Source: Larix sibirica (taxonomy: Eukaryota > Streptophyta > Pinopsida > Pinales > Pinaceae). From it: a stretch of DNA of 25,130 nt. The stretch lies in contig NWUY0300013780.1 of assembly GCA_004151065.3 (NCBI GenBank), positions 18,301 to 43,430 of the forward strand, in the 5' to 3' direction. Made by a program: the position numbers and the translations under genes. Shown here in pieces: positions 8,304 to 18,302 of the stretch (positions within the stretch are counted from its first letter, which is position 1; each line of letters begins with the position of its first letter). The notes beneath the pieces are model-generated. The model saw only the letters and a list, made by a program, of their open reading frames with translations. It had not been told where the DNA came from and did no database searches.

Positions 8304-9186
8304 AGATTTATGGGATATAGGGTATCTCTACGTTCGCTCCGCTTTCTTAGTGTTTGAGAGTCGCTTACGAAAAATGAGGCGGCTTGGGTCCATTCCCTAG
8401 TCGCCTTCCCCCTTCCCCTCTGAGGGGCAGATGTAATAGGCGGGCTGTATGAGCATTTCCAACGGTGGCGTATTATTCTTGTGGTGGTGTCTGAGCTGTG
8501 GAGGCGTTGTGTTGGCTCCCTATGGAGTGGAGGTGGTCCTATGGAGCGGTGAACCTACGGAGTTGTGGTGGCACTGGTGACTGGGTGGTGGTTCAGTGGT
8601 TCGGCGGCGGTTCAGTAGCTCGGCGGCGGTGGTTCAGTGGCCAGGTGTCTCAATGGCTTGGCGAATCTGCGGCTCGGTGGTGGTGGTTCTGTAGTTCAAT
8701 GGCATCTCAATGGCTCGTCAATGGTGGCATCTCAACGGCTCGGCAGCGATATCAGAAACCCGACAACGACTATTCTCCTGTGTCGTGGCTCCTAAGGCAG
8801 TTGTGGCTCACACAACCCCCTGGACGAGAAGAATGGGTCATTGCCCGTTCTCCTACTACTCAAGATTTTAGTCAGGGTCGACCTGCTCATTATCATAAGG
8901 ATTTTTCCTTTGGCCTCTTCTCTTTTCTTTTTTTTGCTCTTTCGAGCTATTTTTCTGTAATGGTGCTCAATGCACGTTTTGGGTGGCCCTTTAATAGGGT
9001 TTTGTTTTGGATGGCCATGTACTAGGGTTTTTTTAACGATGTATCATTTCCACTTGTTCAATGGGCAGTGATATTCCGTGCTTCGGGAATTGGTAAGGTC
9101 GACAGGTCTCTGCAAAATGTGTTATGTTCTCAGTAATATATAATGCGATTAATTTTCCTAGGAAAAAAAAGATTCAGGGGATATAG
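8304..9186 (+). mobile_element. Poly(A)-tailed retro-insertion with 17-bp target site duplications
   Basis: The flanks AGATTTATGGGATATAG (8304-8320) and AGATTCAGGGGATATAG (9170-9186) match at 15 of 17 positions, and the inner right border is a run of eight A (9163-9170). This is the signature of L1-mediated insertion on the plus strand. The 850-bp body (8321-9169) begins GGTATCTCTACGTTCGC, is GC-richer than its surroundings, and has a 3' part ending CAGTAATATATAATGCGATT that looks like a transcript or LINE 3' end. An open frame of 175 codons (8498-9025) is Trp- and Ser-rich because it reads imperfect GGTTCAGTGGCTCGGCGGCGG-like units; I do not consider it a proven gene. The body could be a truncated LINE, a non-autonomous element or a processed transcript. 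Confidence 0.7.
8590..8740 (+). repeat. Imperfect GGTTCAGTGGCTCGGCGG-type repeats
   Basis: Several loosely repeated units built from TTCAGTGG/TTCAGTAG, GCTCGG and GGCGGCGG or GGTGGTGG lie in tandem within the retro-insertion. They explain the biased composition of the overlapping 175-codon frame. Confidence 0.6.
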
Positions 9187-9334
9187 TATATACTTTAATA
9201 GTAGATATGATTAATGTATATCTTGCATTGTTATGTAGGATTCTATTATAGTTAAAATAAAAATAAACCTTATGTACTAAGCCTTACACATGACATAAAC
9301 ATAAGATGATATTCAATCATATTATTATTAAAAA

Positions 9335-9536
9335 TGTTGGAGCTTAATCCTTCCTCTTGGGAAATGTTGTATTATTAAACTTCCTATTCACTTGAGAAGA
9401 CCAAAAATCCTTAATAAATAAGAATAGTTTTTGGGAATCCAAGATTCCATTTAGGAAGTTGATTAAGTGAGCTCTGACGCCTATCTTCTGTTTTGATGTG
9501 CATTTCTGCCCATCTGCCCATTTGGAGCACCTAACA
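9335..9536 (+). mobile_element. 5' LTR of an LTR retrotransposon (202 bp)
   Basis: The segment starts TGTTGGAG and ends CCTAACA, giving the inverted TG...CA termini expected of an LTR. It is directly followed by a primer binding site, which fixes its 3' border. Its length is short, typical of small Copia or TRIM-type LTRs. No second copy was found in the window, so the 3' LTR is missing, beyond recognition or removed. Confidence 0.7.
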
Positions 9537-9537
9537 C

Positions 9538-9549
9538 TGGTATCAAAGC
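9538..9549 (+). other. Primer binding site complementary to initiator Met-tRNA
   Basis: TGGTATCAAAGC differs by one base from TGGTATCAGAGC, the usual plant PBS complementary to the 3' end of tRNA-iMet. It sits one base after the LTR end. It would prime minus-strand cDNA synthesis of the element. Confidence 0.8.
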
Positions 9550-11356
9550 CGTTGTAATCCAGGTGGCCTGCTTTCTTCCCATATCCCTATGATATCTTTG
9601 AGAGTTGAGATTCTACCATTGCCAACCTAACTACCCAGACCTGCATTATGTCCCCGTCGGTCTGCCCACAGAGACCTGCTCTCATTTGCCAGCTCTGTCA
9701 TATTTTTGAGTTGCGCGTTTGTGTAGAGTGTCTAATTTTCAGACCTGTTCAATAGACGATTATTGCCTCCTCATCCTATCTAATTCTTTCTTAGTTGTCC
9801 GGGGTAGAGGCATTGAAGTCTGTGATATTTTGTGGCTCCCATTCCTATGCTCTGTCAGTTCTACCAGATTCTCTACTCAATCATTTTATTTCCTGCCATC
9901 CTGCTTGCCATTTTGTCGTTCCTTGCAGCCTCATTCTGGCCTGGCGTTCCGTCTCTACCTTACCTGCACAATTAGATCTCCATGCAAACTGTCTATAGCT
10001 TGTCATTTGTGCGTTACGTTGCTATTGGACAGCTGCATTTTGCAACGTTTTTCCTCTCTTTCTAATGTGTTTGTAAACAATTACTGAGTTTGACACATAT
10101 CATATGCGTTTCAATCTTTTTTGGGACTGGCATATCACATTTGAGTTTATTGAACACAAAAAGCCATAATTTGTGAAAATTGTGAGTGTGCAAACCAATG
10201 TTGTGGGAAGCTATTGATCGCCCCTTGACCTGGGCGAGTAAGCTCCATCTAGTGGTGTTCATCTATGCGCGGTCTCATCACATGCATTTGTGTTGAGCAT
10301 TGATACAGTGCTCATGAAGTGGCCGCCATCCCTTTGTTGAGATGTGGCTGGCATCCTTGTCTCTTTTGTGAAGTGAACGACATTTGCGTGAATATCTTGG
10401 AGAGATATCCTCCTATACCTGAATGGAGCATCTCTGGTGTGTGAAGAAACTATTGCTGAGACCATAGTGAAGAAATCGTTGTCGCGAACACCGTGAAGAG
10501 ATTATTGTTGTGTTTTAATGAACTAGTGCGCTGAAGAGAGGAATGTCTCATGATTATAGAGCCACTCTCCGTCTTCCTGACGTGCTAGCGATACTGAGAA
10601 ATTCCTTGAGCTCTCCTCACGGACTTTTCTCTTGAGCTGGGACTACATTTGTGGGAGCATCATAAGTTTGAAGCTCGATGAAGCTGTGACTTCCCACGTT
10701 ATGGAGAAGCTGCAACCTCTTGGTTCCCATAGAGCTCATCTTGTTTGGCATGAAATGTCTGGAAGATCGTTTGTGATAAGCTCCGTGTGTGGGTGCTGTG
10801 ACCTCCACTTTGTTGTAGCTGTTGGAGAATGGACTTGTCGGAAAATAAATAAAAGGTGATCCCAAGAGCTGTGACTCCATCAATGTCAAAGGGAAAAGGA
10901 ATACCGAGCAGTCAATAAGATTTAAGATTTAGTCGCGCAGTGGATGAGTACTTGCTTTTTCTTTTCTTCGGACTTCTTAGCCCATACAAGAGTGAACTTC
11001 AATTTTATCGTCCGGAACACTTTCCTCACTAAGAATTAACTTCTGCAACTAACTTTTACTGCGCAGGGTTAACTTTGTAGTACAACTTTTAACTTGGCAC
11101 CATTCACCTAGGGGCAAGTAAGTGGGCGAGGTGAACTATTTGGAAATCTTGATTTCTTTTACAGTTCGTAAATGTAAACAACATTCACACAAGTAAANAC
11201 ACCAAATTGTGTATACAGCTCAGGAATCTAGGATTTAGAATCGAATTAATTGGGAATGAGTTGTTTCAGATTATGAATTCAATTTCATAGTTAATACTCC
11301 ATCGGAAACCAATGCAGCCCCCGCTATGGCTATTCAGACATGCTTACAGTCACAAT
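9550..11356. other. Non-coding stretch after the LTR/PBS (possible LARD/TRIM interior) and spacer
   Basis: No gag, protease, RT or integrase motif can be read in any frame. A CT-rich tract (about 9780-10060) produces a fortuitous Cys/Ser/Leu-rich ORF. A 26-bp repeat array lies at 10441-10518. An unknown base is at 11198. The part next to the PBS may be the interior of a non-autonomous LTR element; where it ends cannot be told. Confidence 0.4.
10441..10518 (+). repeat. Three-unit imperfect 26-bp tandem repeat
   Basis: Units starting at 10441, 10467 and 10493 each begin GTGAAGA and continue with a TATTG/CGTTG core. They are diverged, so the array is old. Confidence 0.75.
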
Positions 11357-11887
11357 CAGGTATTAATTTATGACGGATGTCAAATTGACTTTATCATAAT
11401 TAGCATTCCCGTAAAGATTGACGTGTCAAATACGTTCTACAGAGTGAGACAAAAAACCTCCTTCACACCGTCATAATCCAGGCCTGTTTGCACGTCTCAA
11501 TAATATTTTATATGATGTGGACATTTTAAACAAAACACGTTACACAATGATTAAACTTGCGAATTAAAGGGGACTCATAATGTATGCACGCAACGAAATG
11601 AATTGACGTGTACCTTTTCACAAATAGCTGTCAGGATTCAGAAGTCTGCAACATAATTAAAAATTATAAGACGTCATCCCGCTGCCCCCTTGTGGGAAGG
11701 GAAAAACGAGGATGATGTCACAATCTGTAATCAATAAAAATTTATAAAGTTATATTTTTTTAAACTTTTGTTTAATAAAATATTTTTGAACTATAGAATA
11801 ACTATAACTGAAGAAAAAAATTATAAGCTATATAAGTCAATTAATAGGACAAACATGATATATATATGATCCCCTTTGGGGACATAA
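11357..11887 (+). repeat. Dispersed repeat, copy 1 (531 bp), ending in a U6-like hairpin
   Basis: It starts CAGGTATTAATTTATGACGG and is about 95% identical to 17069-17600. Inside is an inverted repeat pair, GACGTCATCC (about 11672) and GGATGATGTC (about 11711), around a CCCCTTGTGGGAAGGG core. The right end is GATATATATATGATCCCC followed by TTTGGGGACATAA. No TG...CA LTR termini, poly(A) or coding sequence were seen. Confidence 0.85.
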
Positions 11888-12120
11888 CAAAAAAACAACT
11901 CATCAACTTGCATAGATATATTAGATATATTTCATTGTTATATTTATTATTATTTAAAAAGTTTGAACCCTGAAGTTCCAATTGTACCATATGACTTGCT
12001 ATTTGATTCCTTATTTATGAGGAATATAAAGGCTTGTTGCTTTGAAAAAAAAAGCTAGTGATTTGATTAATGTATAGGTTTGTGAGGTTTATGTAGTATC
12101 CCAATATACCAATTTTTTTT

Positions 12121-12254
12121 ATATAAACCATTATTTTATAAGTTCAAGATGCTTTATACATTTAATACATTATATATTTGTATTTTTATATAAACCATTA
12201 TTTTATAAGTTTAAAATGGTTTGTGCATTTCATACATTATAGATTTGTATTTGA
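12121..12254. repeat. 67-bp tandem duplication
   Basis: Two units starting ATATAAACCATTATTTTATA at 12121 and 12188 are similar throughout with scattered substitutions. Confidence 0.85.
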
Positions 12255-12685
12255 TAATGTTAGTGCATGACGAGGAACTATAATAATTGAAATAACTTGT
12301 ATATATCCTCATTGCACCACTTATTAAAGGTGACTCATTACAATGATTTCAATCATCACATATGAGTTAATATCGTATATTAACATGATGATAAACCGTA
12401 TAATAATTGAAATAAGTAGATATCCTCACTTCTTCTCGTTACAATGGGATACCATTGTGTATTTGATATGTATACTATCAGGAAGGAAATCATTATGTAT
12501 TTGATAATGTATACTACCATGACGATTAACTATAATAGATATCCTCACTCCTCCACCTACCGAGTGAAGGGTTTTAATTCATTAAAAATAGAAATCAATA
12601 TTGAAAAGCATTTTTCATTTGGTAAGTTACCATTTGTGTTTTCGGCATAGCCTTTTTCCCACCATGACTATGTTCATGACTATGT

Positions 12686-12860
12686 GCTTTAGTCACCTTC
12701 ATGTTCTAGATGATAAAGTATATAGTATCAAAGCAATTAAAGAATAAAACAAGGACAACCACTGTGACCATGATCTCTATCGCCTCCTTTCGTTTATGAC
12801 TGAGCTTTAGTCACCCTCATGTTCTATTTGATAAAGTATATAGTATCAAAGGAAATAAAC
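12686..12860. repeat. 118-bp-period duplication
   Basis: The block GCTTTAGTCACC, then TCATGTTCTA and GATAAAGTATATAGTATCAA, occurs at 12686-12730 and again at 12804-12850. The sequence between the conserved blocks is more diverged. Confidence 0.8.
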
Positions 12861-13100
12861 AAGAAAACGAGAAATTCCGAAATAGTATAAAAAGAAAATA
12901 AATAAAAATGAAATAACTCTCTGATTGCTGTAATTTTCGTGATTCTTTGCCATCCTTATATCTTATTATTTTCATGAAATTCCGTGGTAACAAAAAATTC
13001 AAATTAGAAACGGACCACCTTAAACAGGCATCGGGCGACTGAGGTCAAATATAGTGTATTGAATAGAATTTTTTTTTACAAATTTATACGATTTCCAACC

Positions 13101-13148
13101 GGCGTGAAAATACACGTTCTGATTGGCGTGAAAATACACGTTCTGATT
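13101..13148. repeat. 24-bp perfect tandem duplication
   Basis: Two identical units, 13101-13124 and 13125-13148, each beginning GGCGTGAAAATACACGTTCT. Confidence 0.95.
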
Positions 13149-13429
13149 GTAGAAGTTAATCTAAGCCTAGAAATCCTATCCTACATATCTACTGTTCATG
13201 TTTCCAAAATAGTAAAGTTTCATGGTTAAAATAAAAACTTTGTATAACCATATTTGGAGAAGTTACCTAACTGAAGAGGACGTTTGTTACCAGAATTGAG
13301 AACTCCATTATTGAGAACTGCCTCCGATTGTCCGTGACAAGCTCATCAAATGCGGAAATTATATACGGTAGAGATCGTTGAACTAGTTGCTCTCTTGCAG
13401 TTAGGGTGTAATCGAGCGGGGAACATTTC

Positions 13430-13453
13430 AAATTCAAATTCAAATTCAAATTG
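13430..13453. repeat. (CAAATT)4 microsatellite
   Basis: Four perfect hexanucleotide units of CAAATT, with a related ATTCAAATTTAAATTA tract about 35 bases downstream. Confidence 0.9.
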
Positions 13454-13732
13454 GAGCCGAAACGCATTGAAAATTCAAATTTAAATTACCCTCCCATTCA
13501 TGCCTCTCGTCTCTGGCTACGCAAGGCTGAAACCCATTTCGGAGGACCTGTCTGCATCAAATTGCAACATTAAATCCATTGGATAACTGGAGAGTAGTTG
13601 CCGGAGAGTAACCGCGTGGGTATGCAGAGAGTATTCCCCGCTGGTCGAAGAGTAACCGCCTGGGTATGCAATGGATCACCATGGCCGATGGCCATACCTT
13701 ATACCATAAAGAGTCGTGCGTCTCTGACAGTG

Positions 13733-13762
13733 GACAGACTTGTCTTTTAAGACGAGTCTGTC
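13733..13762. repeat. Near-perfect 14-bp-arm palindrome
   Basis: Left arm GACAGACTTGTCTT and right arm AAGACGAGTCTGTC pair with one mismatch around a two-base centre (TT). The function is unknown; it is not followed by a T-run that would suggest a Pol III terminator. Confidence 0.85.
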
Positions 13763-14137
13763 GGGTGCATAAGGCTCGCCGTGTTTTCACACCCTCATAT
13801 GCTTCTTAGCTACCTCATTCACCCACCTTAGACACTTCTCCACCTTAGACACTTCTACAGTGGAAAGCTAATGTATTTCCTTCACTTCTACCTATTGTTC
13901 ATCAAGATACTTTATTATGATTGTTGGCGAATTTCTCTTCAATATGAAGTTTACTCGTGGGGTTTTTGAAATCCATGTGGCAGCACTTATAACATGCATG
14001 TTCTTGTTTCCAAGGTGGATGACATGTTGATTCAGGGTTTTAATTTCCTATAAACAATCCAATACAAGGAATTTTATCAAAATTTTTAATGTTTTTCAAA
14101 GCTTTCAATGTCCTCTTTCTGAAAACAGTGAAGGTCT

Positions 14138-14386
14138 AGAATCTAACAAAGAAAGGGGATTATTGAAAGATGCCAAGAAGGCTCTTGGATTAACGAGTGG
14201 TCAAAGAGCTTGTCAAAAGTTCAAATATTCAAAACTTGAAATTAAATCAAGGGTATATAGAATCTAACAAAGAAGGGGATTATTGAAAGATGCCAAGAAG
14301 GCTCTTGGATTAACCAGCTAGGAGTGGTCAAAGAGCTTGTCAAAATTTCAAATATTCAAAACTTGAAATTAAATCTAGGGTATATT
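14138..14386. repeat. 121-bp tandem duplication
   Basis: Copies start AGAATCTAACAAAGAA at 14138 and 14259. They agree closely over the full unit; the second carries a 7-base insertion after GGATTAAC. The high identity implies a fairly recent duplication. Confidence 0.95.
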
Positions 14387-14718
14387 GTATGCAACCTACC
14401 ATGAAGATGACCAAAGATGACCTAGTGAGGTGAGGAAATCAAGACACGAGATGAAAAAAAATAGTTTAAGGCAAGAGAAGAGCACTTGAATAGGAAAACT
14501 TTTGTGCAGAGCAACAATAGGTCTAGGCTACGGATGTGCATCTTGGCGTAAACTACCGATTGTTTTGATGAAGGTTCTAGGTTTGAATCGATATGGAAGT
14601 GGCGCTTAATTTTGGAGACATACAAGACCAAAATATACAATATATGCATTATTTAAATTTTATAATGGATTAATTGTAAAGGATGCACTAGAATCCCTCC
14701 ATTAGAGAGCTTGAAGGG

Positions 14719-14748
14719 GGTGTGTGTGTGAGAGAGAGAGAGAGAGAT
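14719..14748. repeat. GT/GA compound microsatellite
   Basis: A GTGTGTGTGTG tract runs directly into GAGAGAGAGAGAGAGA. Confidence 0.9.
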
Positions 14749-16104
14749 ACTAGTAAAAAAGAAAGATAGATAAATCCCATATCATAAATTTTTTATTGAA
14801 AATATCTAACTCAAAATACCTACTTAGTAAACAAAACAATTGACTAGAACTATGCGCATACCATATTCTACCCCATAAATTCATAAAAAGGAAATTTGTT
14901 TAGCTTGCTTTCATGGCTAATAGGATGAAAACAATCCTATCATTCTATGATCTATAACATTGAATTTTATCCATTGCACAAGTAGAATGGTTAAATAGTT
15001 TATTGAACTCTATTTACTTTCTTGCTAATTATAAAGGAATCGATGCTCCAATGAGCAACTGCAATAGACCCTTACATTCTACCAAAATTTTGTAGCATTT
15101 TCCCACAATGCTTTATATAGTAAATCTCGACCCAAATCCAAACAAAAATCTTCACTCCAATCTCTCCCCTTGATTGTTCGTCCCTCTCTCATTAGACTTT
15201 TAGTACATATAATTCATAATAAAAAGAAAGCACTTAGCGTTCTACATGTTTCCATAATCAATAATTTATCTCCATTTTAAGTCCTTATTTTCCCTTCTTC
15301 TTTAGATTTACAAAGACCCCTATTATGTCTCTATTTTGAGCCCATATTTTCCCTTTTTCTTTAGATCCACAAACAACCCTATTATTGGACTCATAATTTG
15401 ATTTCAAGTTCTTGGCATCATAGATTTATTACCATGTTTTTAAAAGGAAAACATCATAGGGAAATCTTTGTTCACTTCTTTCATTTCATGGATGGTATTG
15501 GATAAATATGATTCCTTACTATTGATAGGGACATCAAGTGAGGTATACAACAAAGAAAACTTGTCCATGGGATTGATGTTAAAATCTTTTATATGAAGAT
15601 GAAAGCACTCAACCACTTGGCTAACTACTGACCTTGTTTACATGTAACAACCAACTATTCCCAATAATATATGACACTCGAGTAAGAACATGTAATACCA
15701 ACATCATCAAACTTAATTATCAAATCTTATAACTAAAATATGACTATAACCTAATATTAATATATAGTTATAATTGCATCTTATAGGGCCTTGATCTCAT
15801 TATGCACTCTCTTAAAAATTGCATGGAATGGAAACTTAGTTAATTAAGTGTAATCACTATACTACATCCTTTCATTCCTCTAAAATTTTGCTTCCCAAGA
15901 TGCCTACCACTCACTCTCAAAACTATGATGCATATTGTAACATATTAATGGAAATGTAATTGTACAATTTAAAGTAAGATATTTGGTGTCTAGTGTACTA
16001 CTTCTCTACTTAAACTTTCTGTTATTTACACGTTAATATATTCAGTTATACATCTCTTTTCCTTTAAGCATTTCCTCAAAACCATAAAAAATTTTGAATT
16101 TGTG

Positions 16105-16360
16105 GTTATCCACTCCAATCTCTTATCACAATTAGTTAATGAAAATCACACAATCCTTGCTGTTAATAAAGGATATCCACTCCACTCTCTTATCAAAATT
16201 AGTTAATAAAAATCACATAATTCTTAATGTTAATAAAGTATTAACCCATTAATACTGGAAATCACGTCATCCTTAATAAACCATTGACACCTAAATAAAG
16301 GGTTAACCCAGTGATACTGGAAATCACACCATCCTTAATAAACCATTGACACCTCAAGCA
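16105..16360. repeat. Two adjacent families of about 65-bp tandem repeats
   Basis: At 16105-16240 two units share TATCCACTCC, CTCTTATCA, AATTAGTTAAT and AATCACA blocks. At 16240-16355 two further units share TAACCCA, ATACTGGAAATCAC and CATCCTTAATAAACCATTGA. Units within each pair are clearly related. Confidence 0.8.
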
Positions 16361-16684
16361 AAGTTGTAATAACTCAATCTATAAATTGTTGAAACTATAC
16401 TTCTGAACAATTCATTACAGCGTATCTTAATTTGCTAAATTTAAGGGTTTTTTAAATTGTTACAATTACAACCCACTTTTATACCCATAAATGCAAGCTA
16501 TGTCATTTTAACTTTGTAATTGACTTTAATAATGGAATATTATATTATGAAATCAAATCAAATAACAAAACAATAACACACCATTGAACAAAAATAAAGA
16601 AACCTCATTCTTAAAAAAGATAAATGTTAAAATGCATTATTTTATTATTCATAATAAAGTTATAATGTTTTCTTCTTGATTCAC

Positions 16685-16737
16685 GTAGCTACATTAAAAG
16701 ATTTCTTTCACGTAGCTACTTAAAAGATTTCTTGACT
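16685..16737. repeat. 27-bp tandem duplication
   Basis: TCACGTAGCTAC, then TTAAAAGATTTCTT, occurs twice in a row with one or two bases of length difference. Confidence 0.85.
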
Positions 16738-16768
16738 ATTTAATAATAAGGATAGTAATCTAAACCTA

Positions 16769-17067
16769 TGTTGAAGATTGTGTAATTTCGGAAGATATTC
16801 TTGTTATATTATTCTTGTATTTTTGGGGGAATATTTATATTGTATTTGATCATGTAAAAGTCTTGAAAGAAACAATGTAAACCCTACTTGTTAAGTCGGC
16901 TTAGAAGAATTCATAAAAACATTAAATAAGGTTAATCTAATGTTTCCCTAGTGAAGTTGGCCTTAACAGTTAGACAAGTCGGACCCATAAGGAAAAGTCA
17001 CTTCGAACACAAGTATAAATAGGGGAGGCACACTTCCCATTTGGATTATCACTCACTCAAGCAAGTT
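16769..17067 (+). mobile_element. 5' part of a second LTR (U3 with TATA box), truncated at an unknown base
   Basis: The stretch begins TGTTGAAG, contains a strong TATA element (TATAAATAGGGG at 17014-17025) followed by CACTTCCCATTTGGATTATC and repeated CACTCA, which looks like the U3/R junction of a plant LTR. It is cut at the unknown base 17068, after which an unrelated repeat starts. It could instead be a gene promoter, but no coding sequence follows. Confidence 0.5.
17014..17021 (+). promoter_or_regulatory. TATA box
   Basis: TATAAATA, followed by GGGGAGGC, in the context typical of Pol II TATA promoters in plant LTRs. No transcript evidence is available. Confidence 0.5.
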
Positions 17068-17068
17068 N

Positions 17069-17600
17069 CAGGTATTAATTTATGACGGATGTCAAATTGA
17101 CTTTATCATAATTAGCATTCCCGTAAAGATTAACGTGTCAAATACGTTCTACAGAGAGACAGACAAAAAACCTCCTTCACACCGTCATAATCCAGGCCTG
17201 TTTGCACGTCTCAATAATATTTTATATGATGTGGACATTTTAAACAAAACACGTTACACAATGATTAAACTTGCGAATTAAAGGGGACTCATAATGTATG
17301 CACGCAACGAAATGAATTGACGTGTACCTTTTCACAAATAGCTGTCAGGATTCAGAAGTCTGCAACATAATTAAAAATTATAAGACGTCATCCCGCTGCC
17401 CCCTTGTGGGAAGGGAAAAACGAGGATGATGTCACAATCTGTAATCAATAAAAATTTATAAAGTTATATTTTTTTAAACTTTTGTTTAATAAAATATTTT
17501 TGAACTATAGAATAATTATAATTGGAGAAAAAAATTATAAGCTATATAAATCAATTAATATGGCAAGCACGATATATATATGATCCCTTCGGGGACATAA
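17069..17600 (+). repeat. Dispersed repeat, copy 2 (532 bp), ending in a U6-like hairpin
   Basis: Near-identical to 11357-11887, with small differences (for example an altered ACAGAGAGACAGAC segment near 17150). Its left end coincides exactly with the unknown base 17068, so homology may have been cut by an assembly join. The right end reads TCCCTTCGGGGACAT at 17584-17598, which is the sequence of bases 2-16 of U6 snRNA. Confidence 0.85.
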
Positions 17601-17605
17601 TAACA

Positions 17606-17855
17606 ACATGTTATTATAACCATAAATATAAACTTCAAAATTCAAATTGCAAGTGGTAAAAGAAATCCCTATGTATCCAAGATTTCAAAATTATAATTTA
17701 AATGGTATTGCACATTGTCACACACATCTATATAATAACATGTTATCATATATATATATACACTTCGAAATTCAAATTGCAAGTGGTGAAGGGAGTCACT
17801 ACAAGATTTCAAAATTATAATTTAAGTGGCATTGCACCTTGTCACACACTGACAC
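17606..17855. repeat. About 125-bp tandem duplication
   Basis: Two units share ATAACATGTTAT, TTCAAATTGCAAGTGGT, AAGATTTCAAAATTATAATT and TTGCAC.TTGTCACACAC blocks, at 17602-17726 and 17727-17855. The second has an expanded TATATA tract and a small deletion. Confidence 0.85.
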
Positions 17856-17859
17856 AACT

Positions 17860-18016
17860 ATATAAAATAAGAATAGTTCAAAACTGTTGCTGTACAAAAG
17901 TTGAAAATTGTGAAATTGAATTTTTTTAAACCCACAACAACATAAAATAAGAATAGTTCAAAATTGTCGTTGTAGAAAAGTTGAAAATTGTGAAATTGAA
18001 TTTTTTTTAAACCCAT
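17860..18016. repeat. About 77-bp tandem duplication
   Basis: Two units share ATAAAATAAGAATAGTTCAA, GTTGAAAATTGTGAAATTGA and a T-run followed by AAACCCA. They directly follow the preceding duplication, giving two generations of tandem duplication side by side. Confidence 0.9.
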
Positions 18017-18302
18017 CTCGGAGATAGGGATAGATTCTCATTAGGGACAGATTTACGAATGAAGGGCCGTGCACCTTCCTTGTTAAGCATACTGGAAGAC
18101 CGACTTCATTTATATTCAATCAGTAACATACACATCCAGGGTCGTTTGGCAGAAGAACATATAACGGAAAAAACAGATACCCCTCTTTTAAGCTTGATTC
18201 TGGCTAAAGCCATCTGTGCCTCCCTCTGCTCTGGGCTGTCAAAATAAAACAGATTAGCTTTCATGACAACGGTTAAACAATTCGAATGCCCCTTCGCAAC
18301 TA

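Larger units (their letters stand above)
11888..16768. other. Gene-free, AT-rich spacer rich in two-copy tandem duplications
   Basis: No ORF in this stretch resembles a known protein and no RNA gene was seen. It holds several separately listed tandem duplications, a (CAAATT)n run at about 13430-13453, a hairpin at 13733-13762, and a GT/GA microsatellite at about 14721-14748. Copia- or gypsy-type coding sequence is absent. Confidence 0.6.

Noticed and set aside
9719-10087. 122-codon plus-strand ORF rich in Cys, Ser and Leu
   Set aside because: It reads a CT-rich tract, has no motif, signal or splice context, and lies in the non-coding stretch after the LTR/PBS.
11888-17068. Full LTR retrotransposon bounded by the 530-bp repeats
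   Set aside because: No PBS, polypurine tract, TG...CA ends or coding sequence were found; treated as dispersed repeats instead.
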